Shown here: positions 1 to 10,639 of the stretch, piece after piece | Numbering within the stretch: position 1 is the first letter of the stretch | Layout: each line of letters starts with the position of its first letter | Assembly: GCA_030248135.1 (NCBI GenBank) | Contig: JASANC010001295.1 | Span: forward strand, 1 to 64,000 | Reading direction: 5' to 3' | DNA length: 64,000 nt | Source of the DNA: Theristus sp. LFF4_11 | Lineage: Eukaryota > Nematoda > Chromadorea > Monhysterida > Xyalidae | Position numbers and translations under genes: made by a program | Notes under the pieces: generated by a model | The model's input: only the letters and a program-made list of their open reading frames with translations | Database searches by the model: none | Told to the model about the DNA's origin: nothing

Positions 1-1332
1 CAGAAAAACAAGCACCGTCTATTTGTAGACGACAAAACAAAGATTATTTTCTGGATCGACGAATTCGATCAAAGACACAGGATCATCGTAGCCGCAAAAC
101 ATCAAAGCGCACTGCTGGAGGCAACACACGAGAAGTCAGGCCATTTCAGCCCACGGCGTTCGTTGGCAGCGCTCACGAAACGATTCTGGTGGCGAAACAT
201 GCGACGCGACGTCATCAACCACTACAGAGCGTGTCGGCTGTGTGCAACACGCCAGGGCCAAACTCGGCAGCACAAGAACCAGATGACATCAATCGATGTC
301 ATTCCAGTGCCATTCAAAAAGATCGCACTGGATTTGCTGAAAATCGGCAAAGACAAGTTTGAGAACGACTATGTTCTCGTGATAACATGTTTGTTTTCAA
401 AATGGCCAGAGGTCTACATCGTAAAAGATCAGACCGCTGCCACGTGCATACGCTGCGTGGAACTTTATTTCCGGTTCGGAAAACCGACGGAGATGATCTC
501 CGATAACGGGCCACAGTTTATCTCTAACGAGATGAAAGAGTTCTGCAAATCGGAGGGCATCTTTCAAAAGTTCTCGGCACCGCATCACCCGCAAAGCAAC
601 CCAACGGAGCGCAACCATCAATGGATTCTGGCGTCGTTGGCCAAGGAGTGCAAGCAACCAAGTGAGTGGTCACTGCATCTTCCGAAAGTTCTTTACAACT
701 ATCGGACGTCAGTGCACAGCTCAACGGGCTGCACCCCTTGGGTACTCGTGTTTGGGCGTGATCCGCCCTTTCCTAGCGATGACATTTTCGCTAGGATGCC
801 GAACGAAGGGAATGACGAAATTCCAACCAAACAAGCAGTTCGCCTAAAACAGGCCGAGTCGACGGAGTTGGCGGCGCAAAACATCCGCAAGGTGAACAAG
901 CGCACCAAACAGACGTACGACAAGAAGAAGGGCGCCGATCCTACCGTGCGTCCAGGAAACAGAGTGTTTCGACGCTATACGTTGCGTGATGCAAAGACGA
1001 GAAAACTAAGGAGACAATTCCTTGGTCCATACCGTTTGGTATTTTTGACAAAGCAAGGAGCAGCTTATCTCCTGCCGGTTAACAAACCGGACACACAACC
1101 GATGCTCTGCAATGTGCAAGAGTTGTCATATTGTTATGACCAATATCCAGATCGCTCCTTTTGGGACGGCAAAAAGGAGCATTATTTCAGAAAAAACTGG
1201 TGCTCCGAGCAGCGAACGATTCGAATTCCAATGGACGTGATCGCAAAACTGCCGAGACTGGTGCAAGAGAACCCCGCCGAAACGCAGACTCGCACGTTGC
1301 CACGGCGCGACGGTGCGAGCAAGAAGCAGTGA
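1..1332 (+). CDS. Ty3/Gypsy-type integrase, C-terminal part of pol (5' end outside window)
   Basis: The frame is open from base 1, so this is the end of a longer pol polyprotein. An HHCC zinc-binding module comes first (HEKSGH, then CRLC near base 235). The catalytic core follows, with an aspartate in IALDLL, a second in SDNGPQF and the glutamate in NPTERNHQ, which is the D,D-E triad of retroviral-type integrases. The C-terminal part contains FLGPYRLV, the GPY/F module typical of Ty3/Gypsy (Metaviridae) integrases. No chromodomain is evident after it. The protein would join element cDNA to host DNA. No stop or frameshift is seen up to the TGA at 1330-1332. A donor-like CAA|GTAAGT lies about 10 bases after the stop. 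Reverse transcriptase, RNase H and protease would lie upstream of the window. Confidence 0.93.
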   Translation, partial: QKNKHRLFVDDKTKIIFWIDEFDQRHRIIVAAKHQSALLEATHEKSGHFSPRRSLAALTKRFWWRNMRRDVINHYRACRLCATRQGQTRQHKNQMTSIDVIPVPFKKIALDLLKIGKDKFENDYVLVITCLFSKWPEVYIVKDQTAATCIRCVELYFRFGKPTEMISDNGPQFISNEMKEFCKSEGIFQKFSAPHHPQSNPTERNHQWILASLAKECKQPSEWSLHLPKVLYNYRTSVHSSTGCTPWVLVFGRDPPFPSDDIFARMPNEGNDEIPTKQAVRLKQAESTELAAQNIRKVNKRTKQTYDKKKGADPTVRPGNRVFRRYTLRDAKTRKLRRQFLGPYRLVFLTKQGAAYLLPVNKPDTQPMLCNVQELSYCYDQYPDRSFWDGKKEHYFRKNWCSEQRTIRIPMDVIAKLPRLVQENPAETQTRTLPRRDGASKKQ

Positions 1333-2937
1333 ACTTCAAGTAAGTAGGAGCCGCAGAACTCTGTTTTGCTAGCTCCACAATTTTTAAAGTTTTTTTTTTC
1401 AGGTAAAAAGGAAGCTTCAGCCCAGGTGTTGTCGCTTCAAAAACGCTGATTGAAGGTGTAGTGACAGTTTTGTTTTGTCCTACACAGCAATTCAGATTTC
1501 TGTTTGTTTGTCTGCTTCTGCGTTGGTTTCGATCCTTGTGGTTGCAAAACAGCTGCAGGGACGAAATCGACCGGCGGCAGGCAAAAACAGAGTAACTTGG
1601 ACAAAATTTTTGCAATAAGCAAAAGTTCCAAGTTAGTTTGACAAGGTTTCATTTCGAAACGAAGCAGGACTTCGGTTGAATTCCTGCTTGTCAGTTCAGT
1701 TTTTCACGACTTTAATGTGAAACAAAGCAAATTTCTGTTGTGTTTTTGCTTTACAAACCAGTTTTATTGCATTCTAAAGCAGTGTCATGCCCTACTCACC
1801 ATTTAAATCCCTCATTTTTCGTTAAAAACAACGGGCATGAAAACAACAAAAAGTTTTCACACACGTGTTCATTTGAGTGTGTGTACAGCAGATAGTCAAA
1901 AAAAAATTATGACTATCAGCATACTTCAGTACAAGGAGTGTGCTGAAACATTCACTTTGAAAACAAAACGTTTTCATCAAGCGTAAGCTTGAAACCTAAT
2001 GCAGTTTAGCTGGTAAAAACCAAGCTCTATCAATTTTCAATTGATACAACCAAGAAACCAATCAATATTGATTGGAAATCAACGTTTCAACGTGATTTGA
2101 GTTGAAGAGGAACGACTACCGTAACTGGTACAAACTTCCAGCCAAGACCAGTGTCTAGGTATGACGTCAAGGTGGGTGGATATTGCACCACCCAAGAACC
2201 AAAGGCAATCATGGTTAAGGGGGAGAAGTGACTGAAGAGAGGAGAGGTGACGAAAGTTAGTTCACCTAAACGACACTTTCGGATGTGTCTCTGCTCCCAG
2301 AGCAGATAAAGTAAGACCAACAACAGCACTTGGTGCTGCGTGTGTTGTTTTATTTCCCCTCCCTTTTCTTTTACTTTTATTTCATTAAAATTCAATTTTT
2401 CACATTCAATTTCATTAAAAAACTCCCCCCTAAAATTTAAAAAACACCAAAAACTTAAAATTTTAAAACTTTTTCTTGTCAAGCCAGGCTTGTAAAATAG
2501 CCCATAAGCCTTGACAGGAAAATATTAAATAAATTTCATTCAACTTTCACAAAATTTTCATTCCCTTCAAAAACTCAAAATCACCAAAATTCCATTCTTC
2601 ATAACACACACGTCATCATCACCGCTACGACTTGGTACGTTTCGCTGTTGTGTTTGTGTTGTGCATTCACCAATGCTTATTTACAAAACGTGGCATAAAA
2701 ATCACCTTTCATCAAAAGGTTTAGCATGTTTTACTTGCTAGTGCACCGGGTAACAACTGTTACCTTTGCTTGGGGGCTGGTTCTCCTTTGCAGCTTGCTT
2801 TTGTTTTGTTTGCGTGTTTCAAAAGTTTATTTTTCTGAAATCACAAAATTTTATTTTTCTTTTTTTCCATGTGTTATGTGAATGCTAACAAAACGTTGGC
2901 TTGTGTGTGTGTCCATGGTAAAAGGAGCACACACTAA
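1333..2937 (+). other. Spacer between integrase and the giant ORF, with splice-like sites
   Basis: I see no convincing coding region here. A donor-like GTAAGT lies at about 1338. A polypyrimidine run ending in TTTCAG lies near 1402. Another acceptor-like TTTATTGCAG ends at 2965, just inside the next ORF. I looked for a copy of the putative 3' LTR (9981 onward) and found none, so this does not look like a junction between two elements. Splicing to a downstream ORF, as for env messages of errantiviruses, would fit these sites but is inference. Confidence 0.5.
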
Positions 2938-5900
2938 TTGCACGGTTCTTTTTCATTTATTGCAGGCCAGAAGATACTAAAATATCTGATGAGCCAAAAC
3001 CAAAATGAAACGCAAACGCGAACAGCCGAAACTGCTGCCACGTCGTTGACGGGTGCGCCGACTTCAACAACAGCGCAAACAACAGCGGGCACGCTACCGT
3101 TGGGTGGCTTAGCCCAGAGTGTGGAGGCACTCACAACAACACAATCGACATCAGGCCTCCCACCACAACAAGCTGTGATACCAGGATCACATCACCCAAC
3201 TGGGCACCCGGTTTCAACCGCCGGTCAGCCACCTCCTGGCCAAAGTGCACATCTACCGCAAGGCGCCTTTCAGGCTCCAGAGTCGATGGACGATGGCACA
3301 GGCAACAAGCTGTACAGCGACGTTGCGGAAGTCGAGCTTGAATACGAACCGGTCGATCCGTTGGACGCCCCGCTTGACTTCGACGAATCGCTTGCTCAGA
3401 TGTCGGCCGGTGTACAACCGTCGACGATTTCTCCTGAGCACCAGGCAGCGCTTACGCTGGACGAAGCCATCGAATTGCTTGGCTTCACAGATCAAGGTAC
3501 GTCAGAATTATGCACTGACATCCGGGAACGAACCGGAGCAGACAAAGTCAAAGTGTGGACCGATTATATCGGTGACCTGTATACCAGGGCAAGAGAAGTG
3601 TTCCCTAATGTGGGACTGGGCTGGCTGACATTGTCACAGCTCAATGATTGGTGCCAGGTGCCTCCAATGGATGGCCAACGACCTTTGGTCGTGTTGAGAG
3701 CAGGCAAACGAATCTATCTAATTGATGATGACTTTGCGCGACGAATTTTGTCGCAAGACACAGAATTCGCAGAGATTCCAAGCGATGAGCTGCACCTGCG
3801 CATTACTGCACCACGGGCATCACCAGGCCCATGGGCACCAGTGCCGATCGACGTGCAGCTAAGCAGAGCAAATCTTTTCACGCTATCCAGGCTGACTTCA
3901 ACCTGGACGGAGGCAGAATTTCAGAATGACCATTCGGCGCACGCAGTGCACCTGTTGGTGAAATCGTACTCAGATGTGATGGCCGATCACGCTCTCACGA
4001 TGTACGCACTGACGGCAACGTGCGACGAAAGAATCGCGGAACTACCGGTGCCAACGTACGATTCGTCGAACTTGGCAGCGGACATGCCGGTCTGGCCAAT
4101 CACGCTAGCGCGCTTGGCCGGAAAGAAAGAGAAATCAGGCATGAACCTGGATTGTCTGAAACACGGTAAAGTTTCGACGGTACCAATGCAAACGTACCTG
4201 ATTAAATCAGATGATTACCGCCAAGGTAAGAAAAGGATGAACGTTGCATCCTACACCAGGCAGATTCCTAAGGAACAACGGAAGCCGAAAGAATTGGCGG
4301 CATCGCCAGAACAAGCAGGCTGCTCAAAGCTGCCGTTTGATCTAAAAGAAGAACTTTTGGAAAATTCCAAAGAAAACAGGTTCCCATCGAACATGGATCA
4401 CGCGACAAGTGTGCTGATCCAACGACAGATCAACGAAGTGGTGCATCGATACGCGCCGTACACAAAAGCACGGAGTCGCCTTCCAGGCGAGATTTTGAGA
4501 ACGGATGCATACGATGCATTGTGGACTGGACGTGAGTCCAGTTACACGCTCAGAGAAGCGATGAGGCGCCACTCAAGGTTAGTGGGACGTACCATTGGTA
4601 TGGCAAAAGAAGTGATATGGGTGTCAGACATGCATCCATATCAGCTGAACGAGTTGCTCGATTTCATTCGTCAGCAATCATCAGTGATGAATGGGCATGT
4701 GGCGTTTCACTACACGTTCTTCATGCCAATGAGTGGACACACAAAACCCACTGGCACCGCTGAGCAACCGCACTTCATTCCAGCTTCAGTGCGAGCCAAC
4801 AAAGGCTACGTAGAACAGGTGAAGTACCCGCTGACTCTGTTCATCGCGACAGGCGCGTACTGCGTGGCGATCGATCTGCCGCTGATGTTCGATCCGGCGA
4901 TGCGCAACGAAAACAGGGCGAAAGTCGATCTGCTGGTCAAGTTCCTGAAGGACGACGCAACCAGTTTCCATCACTGGGAAACGATCGACGATTTCTTCGT
5001 GGGCATGAACAATGCCTACTCAGAGGATCTTGAAAAGAAACCTCTGTTCGAAAGGTCGTATCTGCCAAACCACTACGATACGCGCCCGCTCATGCAGAAA
5101 ATTGGCTTTGCCAATATGAGCGAGCGACCGACACAGTTCACGCCGTGGGCGAACACTTACGTGCCGCCAACGCCGGGCACCGTGCTAACAGTGTTCACGG
5201 GCAAAGCGCACGATTTCATCCACTTTTCACAGGATGGCCTGGAGCGCAACCTCATGTACTCTGAGGGCTCCTGGCAACAAAACAGTATCGTACCAAAGAA
5301 GTACATGTTGGACTGGAAAACAAACCAGGGCAGACACTATGCCTTCCACTTCAACTGGGTCGTACTAATCTACGACGCGCTGTTTTTCAGCCTGGCATGT
5401 TCAGATGCGTTCGCAGCGACAGGCTACGAGAAGCGAATCGGCAGCCACGTCAAGCCGTGGTACGACACGTATCGAGCGGCGATCGACGTCGGATTGGCGT
5501 ACATCACGCGTGCTGACGAGAGCCCGTTCGATTGGTACAGCCGACAGCCGGTTGCGCCGCAAGACGTGACGTTCGACAAAACGAACGCGAACTCGCTGAC
5601 GCGACTGATCTTCGCACAGACGTACATTGAGTACGACAGGGCAGTTAGCTTCGTACAGCAACACCCTGAACAACTGATCGAAGGAACGGATCCAGAAATC
5701 CCGCGGGTGAAACACACCCCGACCGAAGAAGAGCCATACAAATATGGCTACGATCTGGTGAAAGATCGACATTTGATGATGCACCAGTACGCACTGAAGC
5801 GTACACAAACATTGCGAACAGCAATTAACATTCAAATCAATGAATGTGTGAAGTCAGTGACGTACACACCGTACGCATTGCACAGCATGGCCGAAACGTG

Positions 5901-8900
5901 TATTCGACATTTCGTATACAGGCTGCTGCAATCAACGACAGGCATCGTGATGACGAACGCCACCAGCAACTACGCGTATCGCCTGGCAAATCTGGTGTAC
6001 AATGAGGTGCGACGCACGAAGGCACTGTGCTATCTGCAAGGTAAGCACATGTGCAAAGGCGGATGCGAACAAATTCCGCCGAACGAGTACGAAATCGAGC
6101 CGTCGGTGCCAAGCAGCTATCTGGGCGTGCAGGTCGAGCCAACTACACCGTGGTTCGACAGGCACTTCTTGAAAGCGGGCACATTGTTGTACAAAGGTGA
6201 CCAGAACCTGCTACAACATTGGACGCAACAATTGCGTTACACCAACGAACAACAGTTTGTATCAGGACAGATACAGGCGTTGACGAGCTGGCCAGGCTCG
6301 TTCCGCATCAGTGGAGTGCGACAGCTAAACAGCTTCGGCTGGGTGGAACCAGTGCCACCCAGCACGAGACGAAGGTTTGTGTCAACGGAAGTTGACGGCA
6401 TGAACAAGTATTCATGCAGAAACGAAGATGTGTATCCAACAGATACGACACCAGAAAAGGTGAATGAGGACTGGAAACGAATAAAAGAAGAAGGTCCGAC
6501 GAACACGCACACGGACATCGACATGCTGCAGACCGTGTCGGCACAAATCAACATGCCGACGTCAAGACTGGCGACGTTGCCGCTGCACATGGAGATGGAC
6601 TTCGCGACAGCGCGGGCGCTGACACTGGCGATCCTCGTGCGCGCATCGTTGGAGCTCGTTTTCCAGAAGCTCTATAACGTTCCGTCGGAACGTTATGACC
6701 AACTGGTCGCTGCACTTGTGCAGTTGAACAGGAACGCGGATCAAACGATCCGGCAGTCTTGCGACTGCAAAACGATTTTCCGATTTTTCAACCCGTTTTA
6801 TTGCAGCCTACAAACGATTCGAAAGCGCACAGATGGCAAAACGACACGCCACTCGCTCCGTTGTGCCAAGGCAGCGCGCATCTGCGATCAGGATTTGTTC
6901 GCAATGCACCAGCTGATCGAATACGTGCGAGTGTGGTGGACAATCGTGTCGAACCACACAAGTTTGCCGTTCAAAGCGGAGTTGATTGAGGCAGTGAAAC
7001 TGCGCAGCCAGGAGCGTATTTTGCGAACGGCTGAATTGATTCGAAAGTTAGTGGGTCAAACAGAAACCCCGCCACGAAAGCTCAACTTGGCGTTACAAAG
7101 ACAACGTCATAAAGAGTACAGGGAACTGTTGTCTCCAACGGAGGCGCCATCGGACATGAACGCTTCCGCGGCAAGTTCGGGCGGCACGCCATTCACGCCG
7201 GATATGATGACGCAGGAGCAACAACGACAGGCGTTGCAGCGCTTGGAATATCAACAGCAACAAAAGATGTTGCAGGCTGCTTGGCAGCCAACACAACAGA
7301 TTCCGTTGCGAGCGAAACATATTCGCGAAAAACAGCAACAAGCCGGACAGCCGAGTTTTCACCCGACTATCCCTGGCGCAATACAGTTTCGGCCGCCACT
7401 GCCAGTCGCACAATCGTCTGGTACGTTCACAATTGGACAAATCACACCACCTAGTGGTTTGCCAGGAACAGCGTGGGCACAGGCCGTCGAAAATCAGGTT
7501 GCACAAGAACGACTGCAACGGTTGCGTTTTACGCAACCACCACCACTGAGAACGCCAGAGCAACAACAGGGCCGAACACAGAGCCAACCGCAGCAAACGC
7601 CGCAGTCGTCACGTTCGTCGTACGGGTCCGAGTACGAGCCACCGCCGAAGCGCACGCCAGTGGACGGTGACCAAAGAAGACGATCACGGTCCACTCGTGG
7701 ACCCGACACAGCGGCGAAACGCCAGCGCGAGAAAGCGGCCGAAGAAATTCGGCGCGACACTCAGCGTCGCCAAGCTCAGGATGAGTTGACAGATTTGCCA
7801 CTAACGTTGCGATGCCCGTTATCCGGTTTTGCTAATCCTAAACCGCGGGCAATACAAAAGAAGGAAAACGAAAAGTTTTTCCGTGACACACAAGAAGTTC
7901 ACGAAACACCAGTTGAATTGCTGTCTGCGATGGCTGCAAACGCAGAACAGTTCACAACACCAATCACGGCACATGATTTGGTGGCCATAAAAGTGCAGGA
8001 AGATCCTCGCAAAGCGCAGAAGTACATGCGACCACCGTACGATGCGCTGCCACGACCGGTGTTCGTGGAAAACGAGACGACGAAGCCGTTGACGGACACG
8101 TCGAAAGAGGCGGAAGAGAGGCGCACGAATTTCTACAACAGTGTGCCGCAACCGCCAGAGGACAACCTGCTGCCGATCGATGCGCCGTCGGTGATCGCAG
8201 TGCAGGACACCGGCCTCAGAATGTTCATGAATCCACGCGGATTCCTCGCAGAACTTCTGCGTCAAAAAGGCTCGCACGTGCAACACGTGATCAAGCACTT
8301 GGCGTATGAAATCAGTCATACGCCACAGACAGAGTTCAATGGGGATCCGCCAGATCCACGCTACATTGGTAACAATAAGCCAATGGAGAATGTGACGATG
8401 ATGCAAACGCTCATGCTCGCAGAAGCAGAGCGTGAAAAGCAGACTGGCGTCAAGCTGCGCTCGTTCCTGCAACCGATGTTCTTGGAGCCAATTAGGGGCC
8501 CAATGCATCGTTGGACGGCGCAGGAACAGTACGCCTTCTACCACAGTTTCACCACTGAGGGTTGTCCGCGAGTCACTGCGGAGCACAAAGATGATCTGCA
8601 AAAGCAGAATGTTCCAGAGCTCACAACAATTGAGTTGACGGACATCAAGGAGGAGCCGATGGACGTCGTGGAAGAGCAGAAGGCGGCGTACGACGAACAA
8701 TTGCAGCGAGAGTTGGCGAAAAGGATGGAGGAACAGCGCCAACGATGGAAGCAGTACCAGCGACCAGCGGGCCTGTCAGCGAGACCGGCTACTTCGCAAT
8801 CGCAGGCAAGTTCGACGACAGTGCAGTCGTCGGAATTGATTCCAGAATTCAATGAAATATTGAGACGCCAAGTGACAGTAAACAGACCAGGTCTGACTAC

Positions 8901-9603
8901 AACCACTTGGGGTGAAGATTCAGATGTGCAATCAGTGATTTCAGGCACGACAGATCCAGACGTCAGTGTCTTTGACTACGCTTGTACCACTTGTGGGTAC
9001 GAGGGTCATGTGAGTACCGAGTGTCCACTTGACCCTAGACTAGTACAGGTGCAAGACCCCTTGCGTACGTTGACTGAAATTCAGTCAACGGCTCCGATTG
9101 GCGATGCGCAAGTGCAACGCTCTGCAGCGGCGATTACCGACTCAGAAAGCATGCGAGCGCAAGCGGCGTCGACAAAACGAAGCAGCCGTGAACAATCGAA
9201 GTCGAGGAGCAAAAAGGACACCGCAACGACAAGTAAAAGTCCAAGAAGACAGAAACCTAAACACGGCATTGAGGTGCCAAAAACGTTGGTGAGACTACCA
9301 CAACAACAACATAGTACTCCGAAAGGAAGTACAGTGCCTTCGGGGCACAGTCACAAAAAGAAGCAAACGGACACTGCTGGAGTGTCGGGTGTTTCAGCAC
9401 AGGCGCGAACGACACAAGGGCAACAGCGGGAAACCCCACGCGCAGTCGATGAAGACGTGATTCGAACGCCGGGCCACTCAAGCGCAACGCCGTCACCGGA
9501 CGAAGCCGCGTGCGAGCTCGGTAGACGCCATCGACGCCCGTTGTCGTTTGCGAAGCCGACTGATCCACCACTGCCACAGAGACAGCAGCCGCCAAAACAG
9601 TAA
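2938..9603 (+). CDS. Giant retroelement ORF with CCHC zinc knuckle, downstream of integrase
   Basis: A single uninterrupted reading frame of 2,221 codons. The first plausible AUG is at 2989 (MSQNQNET), 24 bases after an acceptor-like TTTATTGCAG, so the 17 codons before it are probably not translated. The N-terminal ~120 residues are rich in Thr, Ala, Gln and Pro. Residues ~160-1400 look globular and mixed in composition, with no family I recognise. Residues ~1400-1650 are Gln-rich and then strongly basic (RRRSRSTRG, KRQREKAAEE). One zinc knuckle, C-x2-C-x4-H-x4-C (CTTCGYEGHVSTEC), lies near residue 2016. A basic Ser/Arg/Lys tail follows. No signal peptide or transmembrane helix is apparent, which argues against an envelope protein. 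Knuckle plus basic tail is what a Gag nucleocapsid would show. The ORF lies between integrase and the polypurine tract/3' LTR, so I infer it belongs to that element. A captured host gene remains possible. Confidence 0.8.
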   Translation: MHGSFSFIAGQKILKYLMSQNQNETQTRTAETAATSLTGAPTSTTAQTTAGTLPLGGLAQSVEALTTTQSTSGLPPQQAVIPGSHHPTGHPVSTAGQPPPGQSAHLPQGAFQAPESMDDGTGNKLYSDVAEVELEYEPVDPLDAPLDFDESLAQMSAGVQPSTISPEHQAALTLDEAIELLGFTDQGTSELCTDIRERTGADKVKVWTDYIGDLYTRAREVFPNVGLGWLTLSQLNDWCQVPPMDGQRPLVVLRAGKRIYLIDDDFARRILSQDTEFAEIPSDELHLRITAPRASPGPWAPVPIDVQLSRANLFTLSRLTSTWTEAEFQNDHSAHAVHLLVKSYSDVMADHALTMYALTATCDERIAELPVPTYDSSNLAADMPVWPITLARLAGKKEKSGMNLDCLKHGKVSTVPMQTYLIKSDDYRQGKKRMNVASYTRQIPKEQRKPKELAASPEQAGCSKLPFDLKEELLENSKENRFPSNMDHATSVLIQRQINEVVHRYAPYTKARSRLPGEILRTDAYDALWTGRESSYTLREAMRRHSRLVGRTIGMAKEVIWVSDMHPYQLNELLDFIRQQSSVMNGHVAFHYTFFMPMSGHTKPTGTAEQPHFIPASVRANKGYVEQVKYPLTLFIATGAYCVAIDLPLMFDPAMRNENRAKVDLLVKFLKDDATSFHHWETIDDFFVGMNNAYSEDLEKKPLFERSYLPNHYDTRPLMQKIGFANMSERPTQFTPWANTYVPPTPGTVLTVFTGKAHDFIHFSQDGLERNLMYSEGSWQQNSIVPKKYMLDWKTNQGRHYAFHFNWVVLIYDALFFSLACSDAFAATGYEKRIGSHVKPWYDTYRAAIDVGLAYITRADESPFDWYSRQPVAPQDVTFDKTNANSLTRLIFAQTYIEYDRAVSFVQQHPEQLIEGTDPEIPRVKHTPTEEEPYKYGYDLVKDRHLMMHQYALKRTQTLRTAINIQINECVKSVTYTPYALHSMAETCIRHFVYRLLQSTTGIVMTNATSNYAYRLANLVYNEVRRTKALCYLQGKHMCKGGCEQIPPNEYEIEPSVPSSYLGVQVEPTTPWFDRHFLKAGTLLYKGDQNLLQHWTQQLRYTNEQQFVSGQIQALTSWPGSFRISGVRQLNSFGWVEPVPPSTRRRFVSTEVDGMNKYSCRNEDVYPTDTTPEKVNEDWKRIKEEGPTNTHTDIDMLQTVSAQINMPTSRLATLPLHMEMDFATARALTLAILVRASLELVFQKLYNVPSERYDQLVAALVQLNRNADQTIRQSCDCKTIFRFFNPFYCSLQTIRKRTDGKTTRHSLRCAKAARICDQDLFAMHQLIEYVRVWWTIVSNHTSLPFKAELIEAVKLRSQERILRTAELIRKLVGQTETPPRKLNLALQRQRHKEYRELLSPTEAPSDMNASAASSGGTPFTPDMMTQEQQRQALQRLEYQQQQKMLQAAWQPTQQIPLRAKHIREKQQQAGQPSFHPTIPGAIQFRPPLPVAQSSGTFTIGQITPPSGLPGTAWAQAVENQVAQERLQRLRFTQPPPLRTPEQQQGRTQSQPQQTPQSSRSSYGSEYEPPPKRTPVDGDQRRRSRSTRGPDTAAKRQREKAAEEIRRDTQRRQAQDELTDLPLTLRCPLSGFANPKPRAIQKKENEKFFRDTQEVHETPVELLSAMAANAEQFTTPITAHDLVAIKVQEDPRKAQKYMRPPYDALPRPVFVENETTKPLTDTSKEAEERRTNFYNSVPQPPEDNLLPIDAPSVIAVQDTGLRMFMNPRGFLAELLRQKGSHVQHVIKHLAYEISHTPQTEFNGDPPDPRYIGNNKPMENVTMMQTLMLAEAEREKQTGVKLRSFLQPMFLEPIRGPMHRWTAQEQYAFYHSFTTEGCPRVTAEHKDDLQKQNVPELTTIELTDIKEEPMDVVEEQKAAYDEQLQRELAKRMEEQRQRWKQYQRPAGLSARPATSQSQASSTTVQSSELIPEFNEILRRQVTVNRPGLTTTTWGEDSDVQSVISGTTDPDVSVFDYACTTCGYEGHVSTECPLDPRLVQVQDPLRTLTEIQSTAPIGDAQVQRSAAAITDSESMRAQAASTKRSSREQSKSRSKKDTATTSKSPRRQKPKHGIEVPKTLVRLPQQQHSTPKGSTVPSGHSHKKKQTDTAGVSGVSAQARTTQGQQRETPRAVDEDVIRTPGHSSATPSPDEAACELGRRHRRPLSFAKPTDPPLPQRQQPPKQ

Positions 9604-9970
9604 CGAACACTAAAAACATCGGCGGCAACAGCTGGACGTTTTTTTCTTTTGTTATTCATCTGTGATTAAAAATTACTGATGATTGATCAAACGTTTTTTT
9701 TTTATAATTCACAAGTTTGTGTAACCACTCTGCTTGCGGAGTGGCTTGTTCTTGTTTTTTTTGTTTCGTTTCTTTTCGTCCAGTTGTCACTAATTGTTTT
9801 AAAACTCAAAAATTTACTAGTCTCGTGGCCGTACATTCCAGTTTGCGTGTCTGTGTTTTTTTTTTCTTTTTCTCACAGTTTTTCTTTTCTTCCACCAACA
9901 GTGATCTCTTAATAGTGATTACCTTTCAACACATTCATTTGTGGTCTCGTGGAAGAGACCTTTCTTTTCG
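9604..9970 (+). other. 3' untranslated stretch of the LTR element
   Basis: T-rich sequence between the giant ORF stop and the polypurine tract. I see no gene, repeat or structured RNA in it. Confidence 0.4.
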
Positions 9971-9979
9971 GGGGGACAG
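9971..9979 (+). promoter_or_regulatory. Polypurine tract (plus-strand primer)
   Basis: GGGGGACAG lies directly before a TGTCAGG sequence. A short G-rich purine run immediately 5' of a TG-starting LTR is the usual plus-strand priming site in Ty3/Gypsy elements. It is assigned by position and composition only. Confidence 0.6.
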
Positions 9980-9980
9980 T

Positions 9981-10480
9981 TGTCAGGTCCACTATTGGAC
10001 GCTACTGTGCAACTGTTCCCAAAATCCTAAACTACTCTTTATTTTTACCGTTCAACATCCACATCTACAACAGTTAACCTATTTCTTGTCAATTGGTCAA
10101 CACTTTCCAACTGCATTTAACTGTTTGTGCAGCATGTGTTCTGGATGTACGAATACTCAAACAATAAAAGTTCTTGAATATAGTAAAGACTTGTGTTGTT
10201 TGGGGTTGGATTGCGTGGCCGCCTCCACGGGCGGATACGCAAGGTCGCCTGACCCGTAGGCGTACAGGCGATTTACTGACTACAGCCGGTAACGTATTGC
10301 TGGTCCTCCGGCGCCAGTGTAGATTATACGTTCTGCTTTAAGTCTAATCAACAACAAGAGCTGTAACCAAGAGTAGCAGTTTCTTTTATTTTATTCATTT
10401 AATAATTGTAACACAATAATTCGCTAGTTTGGTCATCCCAAGAGGTGATCACTAACGAAGGACTGAGTCATTCAACAGGT
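9981..10480 (+). repeat. Probable 3' LTR of the Ty3/Gypsy-type element (right end uncertain)
   Basis: It begins TGTCAGGTCC directly after the polypurine tract and contains an AATAAA signal at 10163-10168. The right boundary is a guess, near an ACA at 10474-10478. The 5' LTR lies outside the window, so the two ends cannot be compared and no target duplication can be assigned. Confidence 0.5.
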
Positions 10481-10639
10481 GATGTTCCTCAGTCCAACTG
10501 TCCGTGATGTGAGCATCGGCATGTCGACCGTACGAGACCCCGTTCAGTGTCGGCGAACAGATGTGACGGACCTACGTCGGGAACCCGTGTCGCGGGACGG
10601 TGGAACGGCGGCCGACTGGCTGACTCGGCGCCCTGGCGT

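Noticed and set aside
5401..8742. Antisense ORFs of 100-300 codons opposite the giant ORF
   Set aside because: Shadows of a long coding frame with strong codon bias; no independent start, splice or domain evidence.
2938..9603. Env-like glycoprotein
   Set aside because: No signal peptide, no transmembrane helix and no furin-type site followed by a hydrophobic segment. A zinc knuckle points to nucleic-acid binding.
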